Shown: one piece after another, positions 23,013-30,645 of the stretch | Layout of the letters: each line of letters begins with the position of its first letter | Position numbering within the stretch: the first letter of the stretch is position 1 | Assembly: GCF_002563855.1 (NCBI RefSeq) | Contig: NZ_PDJQ01000001.1 | Coordinates: 558,001-622,000 of the forward strand | Origin: Tepidiforma thermophila | Lineage (GTDB): Bacteria; Chloroflexota; Dehalococcoidia; Tepidiformales; Tepidiformaceae | Direction of reading: 5' to 3' | DNA length: 64,000 nt | Notes under the pieces: generated by a model | What the model saw: the letters and a program-made list of their open reading frames with translations, nothing else | Databases searched by the model: none | What the model was told of the DNA's origin: nothing | Made by a program: the position numbers and the translations under genes

Positions 23013-24215
23013 ATGGAGTTCCGCGATTCGCCCGCCGAAGCCGCCTTCCGCCAGGAGGTCCGCGCCTTCCTCGATGCCGAATTCCCGCCCGAGTTCGCCG
23101 AGCGGCCGGTCGAATGGGGGCTCTTCAACGGCGCCGGGCGCGCCGCGCCCGGGTTCGCCGACTTCATGCGCGAGTGGACGAAGAAGCTGAACGCCCGCGG
23201 CTGGGGCGCTCCCGCCTGGCCGAAGGAGCACGGCGGCGGCGGGCTCTCCGTCAAGGAGCAGTTCATCCTCAGCGAGGAGTTCGCTTGGCGGCGCGCCCCG
23301 CGGCCCGGCGGCATCGGCCACGGCTGGGCCGGGCCCACCATCATGGTCTACGGCACCGAGGAGCAGAAACGGGAGTACCTCCCGAAGATCATCTCGGGCG
23401 AGCATATCTGGTGCCAGCTCTTCTCCGAACCCGGCGCCGGCTCCGACCTCGCCTCGCTCCAGACCCGCGCCGTCCGCGACGGCGACGACTACGTCATCAA
23501 CGGCCAGAAGATCTGGACCTCCGGCGCCCAGTACGCCCACATGGGCATCCTCCTCGCCCGCACCAACCCCGACGCCCCCAAGCACCGCGGCATCAGCTAC
23601 TTCCTCGTCGATATGAAGACGCCCGGCATCACCGTCCGGCCGCTCGTCAACATGCTGAACAGCCACGAGTTCAACGAGGTCTTCTTCGAGGATGTCCGCG
23701 TGCCCGCCAAGAACCTCCTCGGCGAGGAGAACCGCGGCTGGTACCTGGCCACCACCACGCTCGATTTCGAACGGAGCGGCATCGCCACCAGCGTCTCCCA
23801 CCAGCTCATCGTGCGCGACCTCGTCCGGTTCGCGAAGGAGTCCGCCATCGGTGGCCGCAATGTAGCCACACGGCCCTCGCTCCGCACCGAGCTGGCCGAC
23901 CGCGCCATCGAGGCGCAGGTCGAATCCCTCATCTCCTACCGGATCATCTCCATGCAGGAGCGCGGCCAGATCCCGAACAAGGAATCGTCGATCGCGAAGC
24001 TGTACTCGAGCGAACTCGATGTCCGCCTGGCCGTGACAGCGATGCACCTCGCCGGCCTGTACGGCCAGATCACCGACCGCGAGGATGCGCGCGTGCTCGG
24101 CGGGCGGATCGCCCGCTTCTACATGCACAGCACCACGAGCCCGATCGGCGGCGGGACGAGCGAAATCCAGCGGAACATCATCGCCACCCGCGGGCTCGGG
24201 CTGCCGCGCGGCTGA
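23013..24215 (+). CDS. acyl-CoA dehydrogenase family protein
   Basis: A 400-residue flavoprotein that would oxidise an acyl-CoA to the enoyl-CoA. It carries the N-terminal helical domain, the FAD/substrate loop LFSEPGAGSDLASLQT, the beta-barrel motif INGQKIWTSGAQYA, and the C-terminal GGGTSEIQRNIIATRGLGLP. Chain-length preference cannot be read. The ATG follows AGGAGGT at 8 nt. It is divergent from DUF2231 and convergent with the PadR gene 5 bp downstream. A thiolase at 61.7 kb would fit the same beta-oxidation chemistry. Confidence 0.94.
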   Translation: MEFRDSPAEAAFRQEVRAFLDAEFPPEFAERPVEWGLFNGAGRAAPGFADFMREWTKKLNARGWGAPAWPKEHGGGGLSVKEQFILSEEFAWRRAPRPGGIGHGWAGPTIMVYGTEEQKREYLPKIISGEHIWCQLFSEPGAGSDLASLQTRAVRDGDDYVINGQKIWTSGAQYAHMGILLARTNPDAPKHRGISYFLVDMKTPGITVRPLVNMLNSHEFNEVFFEDVRVPAKNLLGEENRGWYLATTTLDFERSGIATSVSHQLIVRDLVRFAKESAIGGRNVATRPSLRTELADRAIEAQVESLISYRIISMQERGQIPNKESSIAKLYSSELDVRLAVTAMHLAGLYGQITDREDARVLGGRIARFYMHSTTSPIGGGTSEIQRNIIATRGLGLPRG

Positions 24216-24220
24216 GCCGC

Positions 24221-24718
24221 CTACCCGGCCCGGCGGAGCTGGCCCTGCAGCCAGGCGAGATCGGCGCGGAGGTGGGCCGCCTCCCGCTCCTCGAGCGCGG
24301 CGCGCGGCCCCGCAGCGCCCCCGCGCAGCCCCCGCTCGAGGGCCGTCAGCCGGCGCGCGGCGGCCGCCATCCGCTGGCGGAGCACCTCGCCGCGCCCGGG
24401 CGCATCAATCGCGTCGCCCGCGGCCAGGGCCAGGGCGAAGGCCGGCCCATCGACCGGCTCGCGCCGCAGGGCGCCGAGCGCGGCCGCGGCGAGCCGCTCC
24501 CGCCCGGCGTCGGTCAGCTCGAGCCGCTTCCGGCGGTGGCCGGTCTCTCCGGTCTCGACCTGCACGGTCACGAGCCCATCCCGTTCGAGCGCATCGACGG
24601 CGCGGTAGAGCGCGCTCCGGCTGACCGGGAGGCCGAGCGCAGAGAGGTGGTCGAGCAGGGCGTACGGGTGGGCGGGCGAAAGAGCAAGGGCGGCGAGTAC
24701 GGCGAAGCTGGCATCCAT
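24221..24718 (-). CDS. PadR-family transcriptional regulator
   Basis: A 165-residue repressor-type protein. The N-terminal winged helix (FAVLAALALSPAHPYALLDHL, then SRSALYRAVDALERDGLV and RKRLELTDAGRERL) is standard PadR. The C-terminal half is helical with many Arg and Ala residues, as in the dimerisation domain of long PadRs. No ligand is evident. It points away from the small Cys protein and MFS genes on the other side of the upstream gap, which could be its targets. Confidence 0.9.
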   Translation of the reverse strand: MDASFAVLAALALSPAHPYALLDHLSALGLPVSRSALYRAVDALERDGLVTVQVETGETGHRRKRLELTDAGRERLAAAALGALRREPVDGPAFALALAAGDAIDAPGRGEVLRQRMAAAARRLTALERGLRGGAAGPRAALEEREAAHLRADLAWLQGQLRRAG

Positions 24719-25016
24719 GGCCGCGATCCTGCCCGGCTCGCCTGCCGGGGCCGTATCGGGGATTCGCCCGATTCCGGCCCGTGCAGGGTACCGATTCGCC
24801 GCGTCGGCGCCGCGGACCGTCCCCCCGGGACCTGCTCCCGGCCCGGATGTTCCCCTTTGGGAGCCGCCCGGCCTGCGCTGCCGGCGGGCGCCCTGCTGGC
24901 GGGCAGCCCGTTCCTTCGCCGGAAGTATCGAACCGTTTTCTTCACCGGGCGGGTGGAGAGTTGGTGACCGGCCGCGGCACGTCGCCGGTGCGACAGGACC
25001 CGTCGGCCGAACCTGC
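24719..25016. other. 300-bp gap without a recognised gene
   Basis: It separates the PadR gene from the small Cys protein. Short GC-rich inverted repeats are present, and CAGGAT lies 7 nt before the padR start, but I recognise no gene, riboswitch or terminator in it. Confidence 0.4.
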
Positions 25017-25022
25017 TACCGT
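25017..25022 (+). promoter_or_regulatory. -10 element of a leaderless promoter
   Basis: TACCGT, 7 nt before the GTG at 25030. Confidence 0.4.
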
Positions 25023-25029
25023 GGATTAC

Positions 25030-25299
25030 GTGGATGACCCTGAATTTTCCCCGCCAGCCCTCACCGTCATCTGCGCCTGGTGCGAGACCGTGGTCAGCGG
25101 CCCCGGAGACGGTCCCGTGTCCCACGGCATCTGCCGGGCCTGCGCCTGCCGCTTCCTCGAGCGGCTCCCGCTTGCCTACCTCGAGGCGATCGCCGATGCC
25201 GACGGCACCGTGACGCTCTTCTCCGGCTACCGGTTCCGGCTCGCGGAGGTCCGGCAGGACGGCCGCCGGTCCGCCCATCCGGGAGAGGGTTTCCCCTGA
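25030..25299 (+). CDS. small Cys-rich putative zinc-binding protein
   Basis: An 89-residue protein with two Cys pairs, ICAWCE near residue 16 and GICRACACRF near residue 35, joined by a VSHGIC segment. This CxxC ... HGICxxC arrangement is seen in small metal-binding modules attached to PAS or kinase proteins, but here it stands alone. The remainder is an ordinary short domain (YLEAIADADGTVTLFSGYRFRLAEVRQ). GTG 25030 was chosen because it lies 7 nt from TACCGT; GTG 25021 is an alternative. It precedes the MFS gene by 116 bp. Confidence 0.65.
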   Translation: MDDPEFSPPALTVICAWCETVVSGPGDGPVSHGICRACACRFLERLPLAYLEAIADADGTVTLFSGYRFRLAEVRQDGRRSAHPGEGFP

Positions 25300-25415
25300 T
25301 CTTTTCGATGCCGCGGCCTGCTGTTTACGGCCCGTACACATCCCGAACGCGGGGCCGTGGTACGGTGAGACTGCGCGGGGTGCGCAGCTGCCTCGCGGCA
25401 TCCGTTGATCCAGGT

Positions 25416-26735
25416 GTGGCTGACTTGCAGGTGGCGGCCTTCCGTTTCCCCGGCCCGGCGCTCAGCGCCTTCACGATCGCCAAGCTGACGGCCCAGGCCG
25501 GGCAAAACCTCTTCTTTGCCGCCCTCCTCGTCGCTGCCGGCACCTCCGACCACGCCGCGGCCGGGCTCTCCTCGTTCTTCGTCGCGATGCTGGTCGCCTC
25601 GCTCGCGTTCGGGGTGCCCGGCGGGGCCCTGGCCGACCGGATCGGGCCTTCCCGGGCCTTCGCCCTCGGAGGCCTGGCGCGCGCTGCGGTCATCCTTGCC
25701 TGGGCGCTGGAACCGGGGCACGGGCTGGCCGTGCCGGCGGCCGTCTTCGCCTACTCTGCGGTTTCGCAGGCGTACTCCCCGGCCGAGATGGCGCTGGTCC
25801 GCACCCTCGGTCGGGGCCGCCACGGCGCCCTCCATGCGCTCCTCCTCGCTCTCCAGTTCGGCGGGCAGGGGCTGGCCGTCGCGGTGCTCGCGCCCTTGCT
25901 CTGGTGGCTCGGGGGCACCGGCGCCCTGGCCGCCGGCGGGGCTGCCTTCGCGCTCGCGGCCGCTGCGGCGGCATGTGGCCTCGCTGTAGCCACATCGCGC
26001 ATGCAGCTCGAAGTCCCGGCCCGCGGCTCGGCCTTCCGCGATACCGTCCGCTTCTTCCGCCGCCACGCGATCGCCCGCGAGGCGCTGATCGCCCTCGCCC
26101 TCACCTCGATGGTCGTGCAGGGCAGCATCGTCGCCCTGCCGCTCTACCTCCGGAACGACCTTGCCGCCGGCTCCCTCGGCGCAGGCGCGGTCATCAGCGC
26201 AGCTGCGCTCGGCGTGGCCGCCGGCCTCCTGCTCGCCGCGTTCCGGCTCCGCCCGCAGGAAGCCAGTGGAACCATGCGCGCAGCCGTCCTGGCCATGGCC
26301 GTCGGTACGTTCGCCCTCGCCGCGCTCGATTACGGCCTCCGCGCTGCGCTCGAGCTCACCGAGTTCGGCCCCCTCGTCGACCTCGACCTCCGCCTCGGCG
26401 CCTCCTTCGCGGTCGCCGTGCCCGTCGCCTTCCTCCTCGGCCTCGCGGTCTGCCTTGCGCTCCTCGCCGGGCGGACAGCGCTCACGGCCGCCGCGCCCGC
26501 TGCCCACCAGTCGCGCGTCTTCGCCGTGCAGGCGACGCTCACCGACGCCTTCGTCGTGCTGCCGCTCGTGCTGTTCGGCGTGGGGGTCGAAGTGGCCGGC
26601 GCCCGGCCCGTGCTCGCCCTGATGGGCGGCGTCGCCGGGTTTGCGTTCCTCGTGCTCGAAGGGCGGATCCTGGTGTCCTGGCTCCAGTCGCCGGCCGAGC
26701 CGGCTGCGGTGCCCGTGCCCGTCGAACGCGACTGA
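25416..26735 (+). CDS. MFS transporter
   Basis: A 439-residue carrier with about 12 membrane segments. GVPGGALADRIGPSRAF is the conserved loop between segments 2 and 3 of the major facilitator superfamily. It is a close paralogue of the riboswitch-controlled carrier at 54453: the starts (SAFTIAKLTAQAGQNLFFAA and YAARFTAQTSQNIWLAA) and the ends (HQSRVFAVQATLTDA and HGRVFAVQLTLTETA) line up. That alignment supports GTG 25416. No c-di-AMP switch precedes this copy. Substrate unknown. Confidence 0.88.
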   Translation: MADLQVAAFRFPGPALSAFTIAKLTAQAGQNLFFAALLVAAGTSDHAAAGLSSFFVAMLVASLAFGVPGGALADRIGPSRAFALGGLARAAVILAWALEPGHGLAVPAAVFAYSAVSQAYSPAEMALVRTLGRGRHGALHALLLALQFGGQGLAVAVLAPLLWWLGGTGALAAGGAAFALAAAAAACGLAVATSRMQLEVPARGSAFRDTVRFFRRHAIAREALIALALTSMVVQGSIVALPLYLRNDLAAGSLGAGAVISAAALGVAAGLLLAAFRLRPQEASGTMRAAVLAMAVGTFALAALDYGLRAALELTEFGPLVDLDLRLGASFAVAVPVAFLLGLAVCLALLAGRTALTAAAPAAHQSRVFAVQATLTDAFVVLPLVLFGVGVEVAGARPVLALMGGVAGFAFLVLEGRILVSWLQSPAEPAAVPVPVERD

Positions 26736-26744
26736 CCCGCCGCC

Positions 26745-27287
26745 TCAGCGCCCCGCGAGCAGCTCGTCCACCTTCGCCCGGAACGACTCCGCGTCGGGCA
26801 GCGCGCCGAACCGTGCCAGCTCCCGCCCCGCCGCATCGATGAGCACAAACGTCGGCGTCTCCCGGATGCCGTACGCCGCCGAGACGGGGTCGCGGTCGAC
26901 GGACTTTTCGACGAACACGACGCGGTCACGCTCCTCGGCCATCACCCGGTGCACGAACTGCATCCGTTCGCAGGCGGCGCAGGCCGGCGCGCTGAAGAAG
27001 ACGAGCGTGGGCCGGCCGTCGGCGCGCTGCGCGGATGCCGCCGGGAGCGGGGCGAGGCTGTGGTAGGCCGTGTGCTCCGGTCCGCGGACGATGACGATTT
27101 CGCTGCCCGCATTGGCGCGGGCAAGGTTGGCCAGCTCGGGGTCAACCGGCGATTCGCCGCGGGCGGCCAGCCCGACCCACGCGGTGAGGCCGACCGTCGG
27201 GAAAACCATCGCGAGGATGATCGCCCAGGCCTTCCAGCTCCAGCCGGGATTCCACCACTGCCGCCGGCCCGGCATCTTCGCTGCCAT
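26745..27287 (-). CDS. membrane-anchored thioredoxin-fold protein
   Basis: A 180-residue protein. After a positively charged N-terminus, a membrane helix (AIILAMVFPTVGLTAWVGL) leads to an outside thioredoxin domain with the active site FSAPACAACERM and the cis-Pro motif ETPTFVLID. It probably handles disulfides or haem/cytochrome thiols outside the membrane. The ATG lies 6 nt after GACAAT (27294-27299, minus strand), so the gene is probably leaderless. Confidence 0.9.
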   Translation of the reverse strand: MAAKMPGRRQWWNPGWSWKAWAIILAMVFPTVGLTAWVGLAARGESPVDPELANLARANAGSEIVIVRGPEHTAYHSLAPLPAASAQRADGRPTLVFFSAPACAACERMQFVHRVMAEERDRVVFVEKSVDRDPVSAAYGIRETPTFVLIDAAGRELARFGALPDAESFRAKVDELLAGR

Positions 27288-27326
27288 GCCTCCATTGTCG
27301 GGCCGCGGGCGGCCGGCGTCGCGCGG

Positions 27327-27572
27327 TCAGCCGCCCCCGCGCATCGTCTTCCGCCGGAGGAAGGCCGCTGCCTCGGCGGCGCGGGGCCCTTCGACCTCGT
27401 AGAAGACCACCGGGATGCGGCTGCCCCAGGCGCGGACCGCCTCGCCCGGCACGATGCGGACGGTCCACCCCTCCCCGCGGACGGTGTCGCCCTCTGCGGT
27501 TCCGCCGAACTCGCGCTCCAGGTAGCCGACGATGAGCGCCGTATCGACGTTCCGCACTTCGAGCCGCTCCAA
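27327..27572 (-). CDS. DUF1952-like MoaD partner protein
   Basis: An 81-residue protein (LERLEVRNVDTALIVGYLEREFGG ... WTVRIVPGEAVRAWGSRIPVVFYEVEG). It resembles the C-terminal MoaD-related domain (DUF1952) that is fused to MoaD in Thermus. Here it is separate and in the -1 frame relative to moaD, whose stop overlaps it: an in-frame CTG lies at 27581, a TTG at 27572 and a GTG at 27557. I chose TTG, 5 nt past the moaD stop. Function is tied to sulfur transfer only by its neighbour. Confidence 0.7.
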   Translation of the reverse strand: MERLEVRNVDTALIVGYLEREFGGTAEGDTVRGEGWTVRIVPGEAVRAWGSRIPVVFYEVEGPRAAEAAAFLRRKTMRGGG

Positions 27573-27577
27573 AGCGG

Positions 27578-27853
27578 TCAGCCCCCGGCCGCGGGCGGGA
27601 AGATGTCGACCTCCGCGCCCGGCGGCACCGGTGTCTCCAGCAGCTGCAGGTGCCGGATTTCGCGCCCGTTGACGAACACCTTGATGTAGTCGCCGAGTTC
27701 GCCCGGGGCGGTCCAGAGCAGCTCGCCGATGGCCGGGAACCGCGCCCCGACCGCCTCGAGGAGGTCGCGCGCGGTCGCCCCCGGCGGGAGGTCGAACTCC
27801 ACGGTCTTGCCGCCCGCAAGGGGTCTCAGGGTGGCGTAGAAGTTCACGTGCAT
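27578..27853 (-). CDS. MoaD/ThiS-like ubiquitin-fold sulfur carrier
   Basis: A 91-residue beta-grasp protein. VNFYATLRPLAGGKTVEFDLPPGATARDLLEAV and VNGREIRHLQ are family patterns, and the C-terminus is Gly-Gly, the residue adenylated and thiocarboxylated in MoaD and archaeal SAMPs. It may serve molybdopterin synthesis, since F420-type and other oxidoreductases surround it, or act as a protein modifier. No moaE or moeB is in the window. Confidence 0.88.
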   Translation of the reverse strand: MHVNFYATLRPLAGGKTVEFDLPPGATARDLLEAVGARFPAIGELLWTAPGELGDYIKVFVNGREIRHLQLLETPVPPGAEVDIFPPAAGG

Positions 27854-27886
27854 CGCGGCGAACCTCCCCTCCCGCCGGGCCGGCGG

Positions 27887-28723
27887 CTACAGCCCGGCGA
27901 CCTCCGCGTACCGCTTCAGGGCCGGGAGCACCTGGTCGGCGCCTTCGGGTCGGACGCCGAAGATGACGCGGTCGACGCCCATCTCGGCGTACTGTTCGAT
28001 GACCTCCTTCGAGGGCGGCACCCCGAAAACGGAGACCGGGATCGGCCCGCGGCCGGCAGCCTTCGCCCGCTCCTGCAGCTCGCGGATCATGCCGGCCAGC
28101 ACCTGGCCCGTCCGCCCGCCGATCGGCATCCAGCCGTCGCCGTACTCGAGCACGCGGTCGAGGGTGTGCGGGCCGGCCCCGCCCACGAGGATCGGCGGGT
28201 GCGGCTTCTGCACCGGCTTCGGCCACTGCCAGATCGGGTCGAAGTTCACGAACTTCCCGTGGAACTCCGCCTCCTCTTTCGTCCAGATCTCCTTCATCGC
28301 CAGGATCCGCTCGCGCAGGATCTTCCAGCGCAGCTTCGGGTCGGTGCCGTGGTTCTCCATCTCGTCTTCGTTCCAGCCGCCGCCGATGCCGAAGAGGAAC
28401 CGGCCGCCCGAGAAATGGTCGACCGAGGCGACCTCCTTCGCCGTGATGATCGGGTCGCGCTGCATCACGAGGCAGACGCCGGTGCCCACCTTCAGCGTCT
28501 TCGTAACCGCCGCCACGGCCGCGCAGACGACGAAGGGGTCGAGCGTGTGCGAATACTCCTTCGGGAGCTCGCCGCCGCCCGGCCAGGGGGTCCGGCGGCT
28601 GGTGGGGATGTGGGTGTGCTCCGGGAAGAAGACGGATTCGAAGCCGAGCTCCTCGGCGGCCCGGCCGAGCTCGGTGACCGGGATCGCGTAGTCCGTCGGG
28701 AACATCTGGATGCCGTACTTCAT
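27887..28723 (-). CDS. LLM-class F420-dependent oxidoreductase
   Basis: A 278-residue TIM-barrel flavin-type oxidoreductase. It starts MKYGIQMFPTDYAIPVTELG and contains FFPEHTHIPTSRRTPWPGG, a common F420-subfamily pattern, then KVGTGVCLVMQRDPI and FLFGIGGGWNEDEM. F420 rather than FMN is favoured because cofD and cofC are encoded at 43.7 kb. Substrate unknown. AAGGAG lies 8 nt before the ATG. It is probably co-transcribed with moaD (33 bp apart). Confidence 0.92.
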   Translation of the reverse strand: MKYGIQMFPTDYAIPVTELGRAAEELGFESVFFPEHTHIPTSRRTPWPGGGELPKEYSHTLDPFVVCAAVAAVTKTLKVGTGVCLVMQRDPIITAKEVASVDHFSGGRFLFGIGGGWNEDEMENHGTDPKLRWKILRERILAMKEIWTKEEAEFHGKFVNFDPIWQWPKPVQKPHPPILVGGAGPHTLDRVLEYGDGWMPIGGRTGQVLAGMIRELQERAKAAGRGPIPVSVFGVPPSKEVIEQYAEMGVDRVIFGVRPEGADQVLPALKRYAEVAGL

Positions 28724-28764
28724 CGAAGGCTCCTTGGGAAGCGGGGGTGTGGCGCCCGCGGATT

Positions 28765-29439
28765 CTAGCCCGCCGCGCCCGCCGGCGCGACCGCCCGCAC
28801 AATGGCGAGCGAATCGCTGATGACGCCGCGCACCCCCAGCGCAGCGAGCGGCCCGAGCAGCGCCGGGTCGTTCACCGGCCAGGTGAGCACCGCCCCGCTC
28901 AGCGCATGGAGCCGCTCGGCCCGCTCCGGCGTCAGCAGCTCCCGGTGGATGGCGACGGCTGCGGCCCGCCGTCCGCCGAGCTTTCCCGCGAGCCGCTCGA
29001 ACCGCCGCGCGCTGCCGATCGAGTGGACCACCAGCGCCTCCTCGGCGGCCTCGAACGGCGCGAGCAGCGACCAGCGCTGGGCGCTCACGAGGTAGGGCCG
29101 CCCCGGCGCAAGCGCGGCCATCGCCTGCCGCACGGCCGGCCCGAGCCGGTCGTCCCACCCCTTCAGGTCGAGGTGGAGGAGGATGTGAGCGGGCGCCAGC
29201 TCCAGCAGCTCCGGCAGGCGGAGCCGCGGGCCCCAGCCGGGACGCAGCTCCCAGCGGTCCCAGAGGATGGGCAGCGGCCCGGCGGTCTTCGTGTGGCGCA
29301 CCTCGATGTGGCCACGATGCAGCCACAGGTCGGCTTCGACGACCCTGGCGCCGGCGGCAACCGCTTCAGCCAGCCGCGCGGGCTCGTTCCCTGCGCGGTG
29401 GGCGATGGCGAACAGCCCGGCCGGCAGCTCAGGCGGCAT
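28765..29439 (-). CDS. glycerophosphodiester phosphodiesterase family protein
   Basis: A 224-residue GDPD-type TIM barrel that would cleave glycerophosphodiesters. The catalytic start is IAHRAGNEPARL (His-Arg), followed by VVEADLWLHRG (Glu-x-Asp metal ligands) and HTKTAG; LHLDLKG is another typical site. Its N-terminus overlaps the PAP2 gene by 11 nt, and ATG 29439 is the first start after which family sequence begins. The pairing with a lipid-phosphate phosphatase suggests lipid turnover. Confidence 0.88.
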   Translation of the reverse strand: MPPELPAGLFAIAHRAGNEPARLAEAVAAGARVVEADLWLHRGHIEVRHTKTAGPLPILWDRWELRPGWGPRLRLPELLELAPAHILLHLDLKGWDDRLGPAVRQAMAALAPGRPYLVSAQRWSLLAPFEAAEEALVVHSIGSARRFERLAGKLGGRRAAAVAIHRELLTPERAERLHALSGAVLTWPVNDPALLGPLAALGVRGVISDSLAIVRAVAPAGAAG

Positions 29440-30220
29440 CGGCGGGCACCCGCTCCAGCGGCCGGACCCAGGCCCGGATCGCCCACGGCGCGAACCGGCG
29501 CCCGCGCGCCAGCTCCACCGCGTAGAGCGCCGCCAGGGCGATCGCCGCCCCGGCCGCAAGGTCGAGGAGGTAGTGGTTGGCGGTCAGCACCGTCGCCAGG
29601 CCCATCGCCGCCGGGGCTGCCACCCCGGCTGCCTTCAGCCATCGCCGCTGCGCGCACCGCACGATGCCCAGGCCGATGAGCAGGTTCCAGCCGAAATGGA
29701 AGCTCGGCAGGGCGGCGTACTGGTTCACCAGCGCCGGCGGCTGGAGCACCCGGTACGCCCGCGAATGCTCGGTCACGGTATCCACAAACGACGGGTCGAA
29801 CAGCCGCGGCGGCGCCACGGGAAAGGTGGCGAAGATGACGAGGCCGACGCTCCCAGAGACAAGGAAGGCATTGCGGATCGCCCGGTACTCGGCCGGGTGG
29901 CTGATGACCAGCCAGGCCGCCACCGCGGCGATAAACGGCCAGTGGCCCCAGATGTAGACCCAGTTCGCCAGCGTCACCAGCGCATGGGAGCCGAGGATCA
30001 GCTCCTGCAGCTCCTCTTCGATGTGGATGCCGAGCAGCTGCTCGAGGTCGACGACCCGGCGCGCGTTCGCCAGCGCGTCGTCGTAGGCGCCTTCGGTGAA
30101 CCCGCGGATGGCGAAGTAGGCGATGACGGCGACGAACATGATCCCCAGCTCGCGGGCTGCGGCCAGGCCGGCCCGCCGGGCATCCAGCGTTTCGCCATTC
30201 CGGAAACCGCCATGCGTCAT
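29429..30220 (-). CDS. PAP2-family membrane phosphatase
   Basis: A 263-residue membrane enzyme, about six membrane segments. The PAP2 catalytic His motifs are in YAALPSFHFGWNLL and LTANHYLLDLAAG. The resemblance is closest to the inositolphosphotransferase-type branch (FPVAPPRLF, then the SFHFGW His), which moves headgroups in lipids. ATG 30220 lies 6 nt after TACACT (30227-30232, minus strand), so it is probably leaderless. Confidence 0.88.
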   Translation of the reverse strand: MTHGGFRNGETLDARRAGLAAARELGIMFVAVIAYFAIRGFTEGAYDDALANARRVVDLEQLLGIHIEEELQELILGSHALVTLANWVYIWGHWPFIAAVAAWLVISHPAEYRAIRNAFLVSGSVGLVIFATFPVAPPRLFDPSFVDTVTEHSRAYRVLQPPALVNQYAALPSFHFGWNLLIGLGIVRCAQRRWLKAAGVAAPAAMGLATVLTANHYLLDLAAGAAIALAALYAVELARGRRFAPWAIRAWVRPLERVPADAA

Positions 30221-30314
30221 CTTCCCAGTGTACCCCGCAGCGTCGGCCGGGTGAGCCCGGGGCACACGGGGCGTTCGCGCACGCGGCCCGGCTGCGTTCC
30301 GCCGCCCCGCCCGC

Positions 30315-30356
30315 TTGACGTTCGCCTGTCAAACCGCCAGATTGCATTTCGACAAT
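30315..30356 (+). promoter_or_regulatory. promoter region of the B12 operon
   Basis: Two readings are possible: TTGACG with an 18-nt spacer to AGATTG, or TGTCAA with an 18-nt spacer to GACAAT (30351-30356). The second is better placed for the riboswitch start. Confidence 0.5.
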
Positions 30357-30361
30357 CGAAG

Positions 30362-30475
30362 ACCGGGAGGGCCCTTCCGCCGCCAGCCGTGCGGGAGGAG
30401 CAGGGGCAAGTCCGGTGCGAATCCGGCGCTGTGCCGCAACTGTGAGGCCGAACGGCCGAGCCAGAAAACCCGCCC
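30362..30475 (+). promoter_or_regulatory. cobalamin riboswitch
   Basis: Core blocks in order: GGGGCAAGTCCGGTGCGAAT, CCGGCGCTGTGCCGCAACTG, GTGAGGCCGAAC, and the B12-box-like GAGCCAGAAAACCCGCC. It is followed by a terminator hairpin at 30533, so the switch probably works by ending transcription when adenosylcobalamin is bound. Confidence 0.93.
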
Positions 30476-30532
30476 AACCGGACCGATGATCCTTCGCGCG
30501 AAAGGGGTCGGTGCCATGGTTCTCGCTACCTG

Positions 30533-30563
30533 AGCCCGCCGCCGAGGCGGGCTTGTTCGTTCT
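30533..30563 (+). terminator. riboswitch expression-platform terminator
   Basis: AGCCCGCC-GCCGA-GGCGGGCT is an 8-bp stem, followed by TGTTCGTTCT. It lies 83 nt before the first gene of the B12 operon. Confidence 0.8.
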
Positions 30564-30645
30564 CCCCGCCTTCCCGGCCGTCCGATGCTGCCGCTGCCGC
30601 GCACACCGCGCGGCCCAGGTTCACCCTGATCTCTAAGGAGTCTCC

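Noticed and set aside
27578-27590. Programmed -1 frameshift between moaD and the DUF1952 gene
   Set aside because: The run GCCGGGGGCTGA does not make a good slippery heptamer, and MoaD needs its free Gly-Gly end. Stop/start coupling is simpler.
30516-30533. A five-codon frame (MVLAT) before the terminator of the cobalamin riboswitch
   Set aside because: No ribosome-binding site; a leader peptide is not needed to explain a B12 riboswitch.
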